Shown here: in pieces, positions 8,209-15,389 of the stretch
Layout: every line of letters begins with the position of its first letter
Position numbering within the stretch: the first letter of the stretch is position 1
NCBI RefSeq assembly: GCF_020715565.1
Contig: NZ_CP085839.1
Location: 1,798,001 to 1,862,000, forward strand
Direction: 5' to 3'
Length of the DNA: 64,000 nt
From: Nocardioides sp. Kera G14
GTDB lineage: Bacteria; Actinomycetota; Actinomycetes; Propionibacteriales; Nocardioidaceae
Notes under the pieces: generated by a model
What the model saw: only the letters and a program-made list of their open reading frames with translations
Databases searched by the model: none
Told to the model about the DNA's origin: nothing
Position numbers and translations under genes: made by a program

Positions 8209-8507
8209 CAGTCGACACCGAGCCCGACCGGCAGCGAGCCGTCGGCGACCGCAGCCTCGATGGAGGCGGCCATCCGCGGGCAACCGCCCTGGATCGACCG
8301 GCGCGGCCCCTCGGGAATGCGTCGGGTGAGATCCGGGCACTGTGCCTCGGCCTCAGCGGTCCACTGGATGGAGGTCATGTGCTCACTGTTCTTCCTCACG
8401 CCGACGCGGGCAAGGCAGTCGAGGCACGCGACCTCCGTGAGTCCGGCGGCGGTGTAGCGCTCGCGGTCGGCCAGCGTCTCGGCGCTGGTCGGGGCGAAGG
8501 AGACCAT
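8208..8507 (-). CDS. Small cysteine-containing protein between kshA and kshB
   Basis: A 99-residue protein with four cysteines: a CLDC pair at 29 and 32 and single cysteines near 57 and 76. The rest is charged and soluble. The CxxC...C...C spacing could bind zinc or an Fe-S cluster, but I recognise no family. Its start and stop overlap those of kshA and kshB (ATGA at 8507; one shared base at 8208), so it is translated as part of the ksh unit. A role in electron transfer, cluster assembly or stability of the oxygenase is inference. Confidence 0.75.
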   Translation of the reverse strand: MVSFAPTSAETLADRERYTAAGLTEVACLDCLARVGVRKNSEHMTSIQWTAEAEAQCPDLTRRIPEGPRRSIQGGCPRMAASIEAAVADGSLPVGLGVD

Positions 8508-9652
8508 CAGTGAGCCGTGCCCTCGAGCTCTGCCTTGGCCTTCAGGTTCTCGGCGACCTCGGCGTGCCAGTACTCGTTGGCCTTGGTGGTGTCGACCTCG
8601 AACTCGAAGCGCGCGGTCATGTCGGGCTCGATGTCGGCGACGTCGACGTAGAACTGCTCGTACCAGCGGCGGAGCTGGTAGACGGGTCCGTCCTCCTCGC
8701 AGAGCAGCGGGTTCTGCACGGGGGCCTTGTTCTCCCAGATGTGGACGTCCTGGAGGAAGCCCGAGCCGAACATGTCGGTGTACTTCTTCGCGATGTAGTC
8801 CGCCGTGGCGTCGTCGAGCCCCTCCGGCTTGCGGACCGAGAGCCCGTAGTGGAGCGAGAAGGAGGTCGGGCCGGTCGGGATGTGGCAGTTGATCAGGATG
8901 ACCTCGGTCTTGAAGCCCTTGTAGTCGGTCTCCAGCCAGTTGATCATGTACGCCGGGCCGTAGTAGGTCGCCTCCGAGGAGAGGAAGAGGTCCTCGCCGG
9001 CGTACCCGCCCTGCTCGGCGGCCTTGTCGGGCCGGCCGACGGACTTCATGTACTGCGTGGCCTGGGTGCCCTCGAAGACGTTGCGGAAGTCGGTCGGGAA
9101 GGCGAAGTGCACGTAGTAGAAGTGCGCCATGTCCACGACGTTGTCGACGAGCTCGCGGCAGTGGGAGCCGTTGATCTCGACGACGTTCCAGTTGAACGGC
9201 GTGTACTCGCCGTCGGCCAGGCCGGGCAGCTCCGGCGGCAGGATGTCGTGGTCGGCGGCCGACCCCTCGGGGTCGTGCCAGAAGAGGATCTGGCCGTTGC
9301 GGACGACCGTCTCGTAGCGCTGCGTGCGGGCCCGGAGCGGGACCCGGCGCGCGTAGGGAATCTCCTTGCACTTCCCGTCGCCACCCCAGCGCCAGTCGTG
9401 GAACGGACACGCGATGTTGTCGCCCTTGACCGTGCCCTGCGTCAGGTCGCCGCCCATGTGCCGGCAGAAGCCGTCGAGCACGTGGACCTCGCCCTTCGAG
9501 TCGGCCCAGACGACGAGCTTGCCGCCGAACGCGGGCACCGCGTGGGGCTTGCCGTCGGCGAAGTCGGAGAGCAGCCCGATGCAGTGCCAACCGCGCGCAT
9601 AACGCTCCGGCGTGGTCCCCTTGTCGAGACTGCGTGACTCAAACTGCAACAT
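8507..9652 (-). CDS. kshA: 3-ketosteroid 9alpha-monooxygenase, oxygenase component KshA
   Basis: A 381-residue Rieske non-haem iron oxygenase. The Rieske ligands are Cys63, His65, Cys82 and His85 (CRHMGGDL, CPFHDWRWGGDGKC). The mononuclear iron motif is DMAHFYYVH, with Asp174, His177 and His182. The C-terminal YQLRRWYEQFYVDVADI is nearly identical to mycobacterial KshA. It hydroxylates C9 of 3-ketosteroids and so opens ring B. The ATG at 9652 lies inside a KstR operator, and a TAAAAC hexamer on the minus strand ends six bases before it, so the mRNA is probably leaderless. The KshB partner is two genes downstream. Confidence 0.95.
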   Translation of the reverse strand: MLQFESRSLDKGTTPERYARGWHCIGLLSDFADGKPHAVPAFGGKLVVWADSKGEVHVLDGFCRHMGGDLTQGTVKGDNIACPFHDWRWGGDGKCKEIPYARRVPLRARTQRYETVVRNGQILFWHDPEGSAADHDILPPELPGLADGEYTPFNWNVVEINGSHCRELVDNVVDMAHFYYVHFAFPTDFRNVFEGTQATQYMKSVGRPDKAAEQGGYAGEDLFLSSEATYYGPAYMINWLETDYKGFKTEVILINCHIPTGPTSFSLHYGLSVRKPEGLDDATADYIAKKYTDMFGSGFLQDVHIWENKAPVQNPLLCEEDGPVYQLRRWYEQFYVDVADIEPDMTARFEFEVDTTKANEYWHAEVAENLKAKAELEGTAH

Positions 9653-9658
9653 GTTCTA
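9645..9658. promoter_or_regulatory. KstR operator 2, TGCAACATGTTCTA, overlapping the kshA start codon
   Basis: It matches all eight fixed positions of TNNAACNNGTTNNA. kshA starts at 9652 within it and chsE4 starts at 9669, ten bases beyond it. The whole intergenic space is 16 bases. On the plus strand its edge forms TAGTTT at 9657-9662, a -10 hexamer ending six bases before the chsE4 ATG. Confidence 0.9.
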
Positions 9659-9668
9659 GTTTTATCAC

Positions 9669-10853
9669 ATGCGGGTAGCGCTGACACCAGACCAGGAGCA
9701 ACTTAGCCGCGAGCTCGACGGCTACTTCACCGAGCTCGTGACGCCCGAGCGACGGGCCTCGCTGTCGTCGGCCACGGGCGAGTTCGGCGAGGCGGGTGTC
9801 TATCGCGACGTGATCCGCCAGATTGGCGAGGACGGCTGGCTGGGGATCGGCTGGCCGAAGGAGTACGGCGGCCAGGACCGCTCCATGGTGGAGCAGCTGA
9901 TCTTCACCGACGTCGCCGCGGTCCACGGGGTCCCGATCCCCTACCTGACGCTCAACACCATCGGGCCGACGATCATGCAGTACGGGACGGATGAGCAGAA
10001 GGACTACTTCCTCCCCCGCATCCTCAAGGGCGAGCTGCACTTCTCCGTCGGCTACTCGGAGCCCTCGTCCGGCACCGACCTGGCATCGCTGCAGACGGGC
10101 GCCGTGCTGGACGGGGACCAGTGGGTGATCAACGGCCAGAAGATGTGGACCTCGCTCATCCAGTACGCCGACTGGATCTGGCTGGCCTGCCGCACCGAGG
10201 ACTCGGAGGCCGCGCCGCGTCACAAGGGCATCTCGCTCATCCTCGTGCCGGCGCAGGCACCCGGTGTGTCCTACACGCCGGTGCACACCGTCGCCGGCGT
10301 CGGCACGTCGGCGACGTACTACTCCGACGTCCGGGTGCCCACCTCCAACCTCGTGGGCGAGCGCGGCGGCGGCTGGCGGCTCGTCACCAACCAGCTCAAC
10401 CGCGAGCGGGTCGCGCTGACCTCCTCGGCCGCCACGGTGCACTCGCTCAACCTCGTGCGCGAGTGGGCGGCCTCGACGAAGCGCGCTGACGGCTCACGGG
10501 TGATCGACGCCGAGTGGGTGCAGGTGCTCCTCGGCCGGGCGCACGCCAGGGTCGAGGCGCTCAGCCTGATCAACTGGAAGCTCGCCTGCGAGATCGACAC
10601 CCTCTCCCCCGCCGAGGCGTCGGCGACGAAGGTCTACGGCTCCGAGCTCAACACGGAGGTCTATCGGACGCTGATGGAGATCGTCGGCCCGCATGCTGTG
10701 GTCGCGGACGGTCCCGGCGCGGTCCTCGCCGGGCGGCTCCAGCGCTACGCCCGCTCGTCGCTGGTCATGACCTTCGGCGGCGGCACCAACGAGATCCAGC
10801 GCGACATCATCGGCATGGTCGGTCTCGGCCTGCCTGCGGCGACCCGCCGCTGA
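9669..10853 (+). CDS. chsE4: Steroid side-chain acyl-CoA dehydrogenase, ChsE4 (FadE26) subunit
   Basis: A 394-residue acyl-CoA dehydrogenase. GWLGIGWPKEYGGQ, FSVGYSEPSSGTDLASL, VINGQKMWTSLIQYADWIWL and the C-terminal FGGGTNEIQRDIIGMVGLGLP closely match M. tuberculosis FadE26. In that system FadE26 and FadE27 form an alpha2beta2 enzyme that introduces the first double bond into 3-oxo-cholest-4-en-26-oyl-CoA-type thioesters. It begins leaderless behind KstR operator 2. The partner subunit gene follows after 14 bases. Confidence 0.92.
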   Translation: MRVALTPDQEQLSRELDGYFTELVTPERRASLSSATGEFGEAGVYRDVIRQIGEDGWLGIGWPKEYGGQDRSMVEQLIFTDVAAVHGVPIPYLTLNTIGPTIMQYGTDEQKDYFLPRILKGELHFSVGYSEPSSGTDLASLQTGAVLDGDQWVINGQKMWTSLIQYADWIWLACRTEDSEAAPRHKGISLILVPAQAPGVSYTPVHTVAGVGTSATYYSDVRVPTSNLVGERGGGWRLVTNQLNRERVALTSSAATVHSLNLVREWAASTKRADGSRVIDAEWVQVLLGRAHARVEALSLINWKLACEIDTLSPAEASATKVYGSELNTEVYRTLMEIVGPHAVVADGPGAVLAGRLQRYARSSLVMTFGGGTNEIQRDIIGMVGLGLPAATRR

Positions 10854-10867
10854 GAGGAGAGGTACCA

Positions 10868-11989
10868 GTGGACTTCATCTTCAGCACCGAGGCGGACGAC
10901 GCGGCGGAGCTTGCCGCCAGGATCGTGGCGGCCGAGGTGACGCCGGCGCGGCTCAAGGCGGTCGACGTGGCCGCGGCGGAGGGCGGCGCGAGGTTCGACA
11001 CCGCCCTGTGGGGGAAGCTCACCGAGGCCGGGCTCGTCTCGCTCACCGTGCCCGAGTCGTACGGCGGTGCCGGGCTCGGCCTGATCGAGGCGGGTCGCGT
11101 CCTCACCGAGGTCGGGCGTGCCGTCTCTCCTGTGCCTGCCACTCCCCACGTGGCCGCGCTCACGGTGCTCGCCGAGAGCGGCGCCGCGTCGTTGCTCGAC
11201 GCGGTGCTGCCGGAGGCGGTCGCCGGCCGGGCCATCGTCGCGGTGGCGACGGGCGAGGAGCACGAGCTCGCGCCGACCCATCCCGACGTGACGGCGTCCC
11301 GAGACGGGGACGACTGGGGGCTCACCGGGACCAAGTCCGTCGTCCGTGGGGGCACGGTCGCCCACGGCTGGCTCGTCACCGCCTCGACCGACACCGGCGT
11401 GGGGGTCTTCCTCGTCTGCGACGACGACCCCGGCGTGACGGTGACGGAACAGCTGCTGATGGACGGCGACCGTGCCGGCGTACTGACCCTGTCCGACACC
11501 CGCGTCCCCGGCGACCGCCTGATCGGGTCCGCCGACGGCAGCACCGCCAAGCGGCTCACGCAGGTCCACGACGTGCTCACCTGCGCCGAGCAGCTCGGCG
11601 TGACCGAGGGCGCCCTCGCGCTCACCTCGAGCTACGCCAAGGAGCGGGAGCAGTTCGGGCGGCCGATCGGCTCCTTCCAGGCAGTCGCACAGCGGCTGGC
11701 CGACGGCTTCATCGACACGCTCGGCCAACGGATGACGCTCTGGCAGGCACTCTGGCGACTCTCCGAAGGACTGCCGGCCGACGTCGAGGTGGCGACGGCC
11801 AAGCTCTGGGCCGCCGACGCCGGCCACCGTCTGGCCCACACGACCGTCCACGTGCACGGCGGCAACGGCATCGACCTCGACGGCACCGCGCACCGCTACT
11901 TCACCGCCGCCAAGCGGCTGGAGTTCGCCGTCGGCGGCGCCACCTCACAAGCCCTGGAGATCGGCGCGACCCTGGCGGTGACGGCATGA
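10868..11989 (+). CDS. chsE5: Steroid side-chain acyl-CoA dehydrogenase, ChsE5 (FadE27) subunit
   Basis: A 373-residue acyl-CoA dehydrogenase subunit starting at GTG 10868 after GAGGAGAGG. The N-terminus DFIFSTEADDAAELA and the later EQFGRPIGSFQAVAQRLADG and HTTVHVHGGNGIDLDGTAHRY follow FadE27, the non-identical subunit of the ChsE4-ChsE5 heterotetramer. Such paired, divergent subunits are a hallmark of steroid acyl-CoA dehydrogenases. The in-frame open region upstream to 10514 lies over chsE4 and is not coding. The stop overlaps the next ATG (ATGA at 11986). Confidence 0.9.
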   Translation: MDFIFSTEADDAAELAARIVAAEVTPARLKAVDVAAAEGGARFDTALWGKLTEAGLVSLTVPESYGGAGLGLIEAGRVLTEVGRAVSPVPATPHVAALTVLAESGAASLLDAVLPEAVAGRAIVAVATGEEHELAPTHPDVTASRDGDDWGLTGTKSVVRGGTVAHGWLVTASTDTGVGVFLVCDDDPGVTVTEQLLMDGDRAGVLTLSDTRVPGDRLIGSADGSTAKRLTQVHDVLTCAEQLGVTEGALALTSSYAKEREQFGRPIGSFQAVAQRLADGFIDTLGQRMTLWQALWRLSEGLPADVEVATAKLWAADAGHRLAHTTVHVHGGNGIDLDGTAHRYFTAAKRLEFAVGGATSQALEIGATLAVTA

Positions 11990-13077
11990 GGACGCGCGCA
12001 GCCGTCGTCGACTCCCCCGGCGCCGACTTCACACTGCAGCAGATCGAGCTCGACGAGCCCCGAGCCGACGAGGTCCTCGTCAGGATGGTGGCCACCGGGA
12101 TCTGCCACACCGACATCACACTCAAGGGCTTCCTGCCCGCGGAGATGTTCCCGAACGTCTTCGGTCACGAGGGCGCCGGCATCGTGGAGGCCGTCGGCGA
12201 GGAGGTCACGGGGATCAGGCCCGGTGACCATGTCGTGCTCAGCTTCCGCTCCTGCCGGACCTGCGCCAAGTGTCGCTCCGGCGAGGTCGGGCTGTGCGAG
12301 TCGACGCTGATGCTCAACTACATGGGCATGCGGATGGACGGCTCCACGACCTTCTCGCGCGACGGGTCGCCGGTCTTCGGAAGCTTCTTCGGCCAGTCCT
12401 CGCTCTCCCAGTACAGCTACGCCTACGCCGACAACTGCGTCGTCGTCGACCCCGCCGCCGACCTGACCAGGCTGGCGCCCTACGGCTGTGGTTTCCAGAC
12501 CGGAGCCGGCACCGTCTTCAACGTCCTGAAGCCGACCGCCGAGGACTCGATCGCGGTCTTCGGCGCCGGCGCGGTGGGATTGGCTGCCCTTGCTGCGGCC
12601 CAGACCGCCGGCGCGGGCACGATCATCGCGGTCGACCCGAACCCGGCGCGGTTGGAGCTCGCCTCGCGCTACGGCGCGGTCGGCATCGACCCGACCGCCG
12701 AGGATCCCGTCGCACGGATCAAGGAGCTCACGGGAGGGTCGGGGTCGACGTACACCATCGACACCACCGCCATCCCCGACGTCGTCCTTCAGGCGCAGCG
12801 CGCCCTCGCCGGCGGCGGCACCCTGGTGGTGCTCGGCCTCGGCGCCGAGACGTACACGATCGACGCCGTCGACCTGCTCCAAGGTGGCAAGAAGGTGATG
12901 GCCTCGATCGAGGGTGACTCCGACCCGCTGCAGATGGTGCCGCACCTGATCTCGCTCACCGAGCAGGGACAGTTCGAGGTCCAGCACCTGATCGCCACCT
13001 ACCCCGTGGAGCGGATCAACGACGCGGTCGCAGACGCACTCGCCGGCAAGGTCGTCAAGCCCGTCCTCGTCTGGTGA
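11986..13077 (+). CDS. Zinc-dependent alcohol dehydrogenase (MDR family, aryl-alcohol type)
   Basis: A 363-residue medium-chain dehydrogenase. Catalytic zinc ligands are Cys40, His61 and Cys168. Structural zinc ligands are Cys90, Cys93, Cys96 and Cys104. The Rossmann motif GAGAVG is at 193-198. FGQSSLSQY is typical of the benzyl/aryl-alcohol dehydrogenase branch. It would oxidise an alcohol to an aldehyde or ketone with NAD+. In this operon a side-chain or ring hydroxyl is the likely target (inference). Start and stop overlap both neighbours by four bases (ATGA and GTGA). Confidence 0.88.
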   Translation: MRTRAAVVDSPGADFTLQQIELDEPRADEVLVRMVATGICHTDITLKGFLPAEMFPNVFGHEGAGIVEAVGEEVTGIRPGDHVVLSFRSCRTCAKCRSGEVGLCESTLMLNYMGMRMDGSTTFSRDGSPVFGSFFGQSSLSQYSYAYADNCVVVDPAADLTRLAPYGCGFQTGAGTVFNVLKPTAEDSIAVFGAGAVGLAALAAAQTAGAGTIIAVDPNPARLELASRYGAVGIDPTAEDPVARIKELTGGSGSTYTIDTTAIPDVVLQAQRALAGGGTLVVLGLGAETYTIDAVDLLQGGKKVMASIEGDSDPLQMVPHLISLTEQGQFEVQHLIATYPVERINDAVADALAGKVVKPVLVW

Positions 13078-14048
13078 CGCAGCTCGTCCTGGGAGCCAGC
13101 GGCTTCCTCGGTTCCCACGTCGCACGCGAGCTCGCCGGGCGCGGCGAGCGGGTGCGGGTGCTGGCCCGGCCGACGAGCAACCTGCGCGCGCTCGCCGACC
13201 TCATCGACACGGGCGCCGTCGTCGTCAGCTACGGCGACGTCCACGATCCCGACTCCGTCCGTGCCGCGATGGAGGGCTGCGACGTCGTCCACCACTGCGT
13301 CGTGGATGCGCGCCCGTGGCTGCGGGACCCTGCGCCGATGTTCGCGACCAACGTCGGTGCTCTGCCGGGCGTCATGCGGGCGGCGCTCGACGCCGGCGTA
13401 CGACGCTTCGTCTTCACCAGCTCGATCGCGACGCTGCATCCATGGAAGGGCGAGGAGGGCGGTGCGTACGTCGCCTCACGGCTCCAGGCGGAGGCGTTGG
13501 TGCTGCAGTGGGCACATCGGGAGGGCCTGCCCGCGGTGGCGATGTGCGTGGCCAACACCTACGGTCCCGGCGACCACCTGCCGACGCCGCACGGCGGCCT
13601 GGTCTACGCCGCCGCCCTTGGCCGGATGCCCTTCTACGTCAGGGGCGCCAGCTCCGACGTCGTCGGGATCGACGACGCCGCCGTCGCGATGGTGCTTGCC
13701 GCCGAGCACGGCCGGGTCGGCGAGCGCTACGCGATCTCCGAGTCGCGGATGTCGATGCAGGAGGTGCTCGGTATCGGGGCGGCAGTCGGAGGTGTCGCTC
13801 CTCCGCGTCTCGCCGTTCCGCCAGCCGTGATGGCTGCAGCCGGACTAGCGGGCGAGGGCGCTGCCGCCGTACTCCGCAAGGACCTGCGCCTCACCCGCGT
13901 CAGTGCCCGCCTGATGCATGTGATGGATCCCGTCGACAACACCTCCGCTCTCGCCGACCTCCACTGGCAGCCGCGCCCTACTCGGGATGCCATCGCCGCG
14001 GGCACGGAGTGGTTCCTCGCGAGGGCACGGAGACGGAGCCACGGCTGA
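13074..14048 (+). CDS. NAD-dependent epimerase/3beta-HSD-like extended SDR with Lys-to-Arg change
   Basis: A 324-residue extended SDR with GTG start (GTGA overlap with the alcohol dehydrogenase). The nucleotide-binding motif GASGFLG is at 7-13, and TSSIATLH carries the catalytic Ser near 115-116. The expected YxxxK is Tyr131-V-A-S-Arg135, so the general-base Lys is replaced by Arg. Either the enzyme works with Arg or catalysis has changed. It is the last gene of the chsE4 operon and faces a repeat-rich region. Confidence 0.82.
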   Translation: MTQLVLGASGFLGSHVARELAGRGERVRVLARPTSNLRALADLIDTGAVVVSYGDVHDPDSVRAAMEGCDVVHHCVVDARPWLRDPAPMFATNVGALPGVMRAALDAGVRRFVFTSSIATLHPWKGEEGGAYVASRLQAEALVLQWAHREGLPAVAMCVANTYGPGDHLPTPHGGLVYAAALGRMPFYVRGASSDVVGIDDAAVAMVLAAEHGRVGERYAISESRMSMQEVLGIGAAVGGVAPPRLAVPPAVMAAAGLAGEGAAAVLRKDLRLTRVSARLMHVMDPVDNTSALADLHWQPRPTRDAIAAGTEWFLARARRRSHG

Positions 14049-14113
14049 GGGCAGGCCGGTAGGGCCGGTTTCAGATCCGAGGCACCACACCAAGGCGCTG
14101 TGCTGCCCGCCCG

Positions 14114-14231
14114 ACTACGCCTGTTGGACCACCCTGTTGGACCACCCTGTTGGTCCACAACCAGAAGCAGGATCCAGCGGCCTCTAGCGGTCCAATTGCC
14201 TGGTCCAACAGGGTGGTCCAATACGCGTAGT
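14114..14231. repeat. Long imperfect inverted repeat with tandem 13-mers
   Basis: The left arm 14114-14144 and right arm 14201-14231 pair over 31 bases with two mismatches around a 56-base loop. Inside the left arm the 13-mer CTGTTGGACCACC occurs at 14121-14133 and 14134-14146, and a third partial copy, CTGTTGGTCCAC, is at 14147-14158. The element lies between convergent stop codons (14048 and 14292). It could be a bidirectional terminator, a REP/BIME-like repeat, a remnant of a small mobile element, or a cluster of operator half-sites (TTGGACCA/TTGGTCCA). Nothing in it is coding. Confidence 0.8.
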
Positions 14232-14245
14232 GGGATTGCCGTAGA

Positions 14246-14280
14246 GGTTTCGGTCTCGAGGCTCGCTTCGCTCGCACCCC
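14246..14280. repeat. Possible dispersed repeat (GGTTTCGGTCTCGAGGCTCG type)
   Basis: A stretch with GGTCTCGAGGCTCGCTTCGCTCGCACC lies between the inverted repeat and the stop codon at 14292. Very similar CTCGAGGCTCGCTTCGCTC-type tracts are, as I recall, scattered many times in Nocardioides-like genomes. Only one copy is visible here, so this rests on memory rather than on the window. Confidence 0.3.
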
Positions 14281-14291
14281 AACCGGCGGGC

Positions 14292-15389
14292 TCAGAGCGC
14301 GTTGAGCCGCTTGACCGTCGCCTCGTACTCGGCGATCAGGTCGCGCATGACCTGCTCGACCGGCTTGACCTCGTTCATCCGGCCGACGATCTGACCGACC
14401 GGCATGGCGACGACGTCGGGGGCGCCGGCTGCGTTGATCCGGTTGTGGGCGTCGGAGACGAGCAGGTTCTGCAGCGGCATCGGCAGCGGCGACGGGGCGC
14501 CTTCCTCAGCCCAGGCTTCGGTCCACTTCGACTTGAGCAGCCGGGCGGGCTTTCCGGTGTAGATCTTTGCCCGGACCGTGTCAGACGATGTGGCGCGGGT
14601 GAAGGCGGGCTCCCAGCCGGCGTGGCTGTTGAGGGTGCGGTACTCCTCGGTGCCGAGCCAGATCGAGCCCGTCCACGCACCCTGCGCGCCCAGCGCCAGG
14701 GCCGCGGCGAGCTGACGGCCCGAGCCGATGCCGCCGGCCGCGAGTACCGGCACGCCGGGTCCGACCGCGTCGACGATGTCGGGGACGAGCACCATGGTCG
14801 CAACCTCGCCCGTGTGACCACCAGCCTCGTACCCCTGGGCGACGATGATGTCGACACCGTTGGCGACGTGGGACGCGGCGTGCTTCGCGGCGCCGGCGAG
14901 GGCGGCCACCTTCACGCCGTGCTCGTGGGCCAGCTCGATCACGTCCTGTGGCGGCGTGCCGAGTGCGTTCGCGATGAGGACCGGTCGGTGCTGCAGCGCC
15001 ACGTCGACGTGTGAGCGCGCGGTCGAGTGCAGCCAGCCGAGGACACCCTCGCGCCCCTCGCCCTCGGGCAGCGGCGGGACGCCGAGCTTGAGCAGGGTCT
15101 CGTCGACGAACTTCCGGTGCTCCTCGGGGATGTACGACGACAGGTCGGTGGACGTCCCCTCGGTCGGGATCTTCATCGGCATGACGACGTCGACGCCGTA
15201 CGGCTTCCCGTCGGTGTTGTCGTCCAGCCACGTCAGCGTCTCGTCGAGCTCGGAGGCGTCGTTGAACCGGACGGCACCGAGGACGCCGAGGCCGCCCATC
15301 CGGGAGACGGCGGCCGCAACCTGCTCGGACGGCGTGAACGCGAAGATCGGGTAGTCGATCCCGAAGAGCTCGCAGATGTCGGTGCGCAT
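14292..15389 (-). CDS. NAD(P)H-dependent flavin oxidoreductase (nitronate monooxygenase family)
   Basis: A 365-residue TIM-barrel flavoprotein of the 2-nitropropane dioxygenase family. FMN-binding features include GGLGVLGAVRF near the N-terminus, AQGYEAGGHTGEVATMVLVP with the family His, and VLAAGGIGSGRQLAAALALGAQGA. The steroid-ring enzyme IpdC belongs to this broad family, but this sequence is not close enough by eye to be called IpdC. It overlaps the fadD19 stop by one base and is probably co-transcribed with it. Confidence 0.83.
   Translation of the reverse strand: MRTDICELFGIDYPIFAFTPSEQVAAAVSRMGGLGVLGAVRFNDASELDETLTWLDDNTDGKPYGVDVVMPMKIPTEGTSTDLSSYIPEEHRKFVDETLLKLGVPPLPEGEGREGVLGWLHSTARSHVDVALQHRPVLIANALGTPPQDVIELAHEHGVKVAALAGAAKHAASHVANGVDIIVAQGYEAGGHTGEVATMVLVPDIVDAVGPGVPVLAAGGIGSGRQLAAALALGAQGAWTGSIWLGTEEYRTLNSHAGWEPAFTRATSSDTVRAKIYTGKPARLLKSKWTEAWAEEGAPSPLPMPLQNLLVSDAHNRINAAGAPDVVAMPVGQIVGRMNEVKPVEQVMRDLIAEYEATVKRLNAL

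Noticed and set aside
14121..14158. Tandem 13-mers considered as a CRISPR-like or satellite array
   Set aside because: Only about three adjacent copies, no spacers, and the units pair with the downstream arm, so it is part of an inverted repeat. No CRISPR or cas gene is present.
14292..15389. Calling the nitronate monooxygenase-family gene IpdC
   Set aside because: IpdC belongs to the same broad family, but this sequence differs in length and motifs from the IpdC I recall and lies with fadD19, not with ipdAB.
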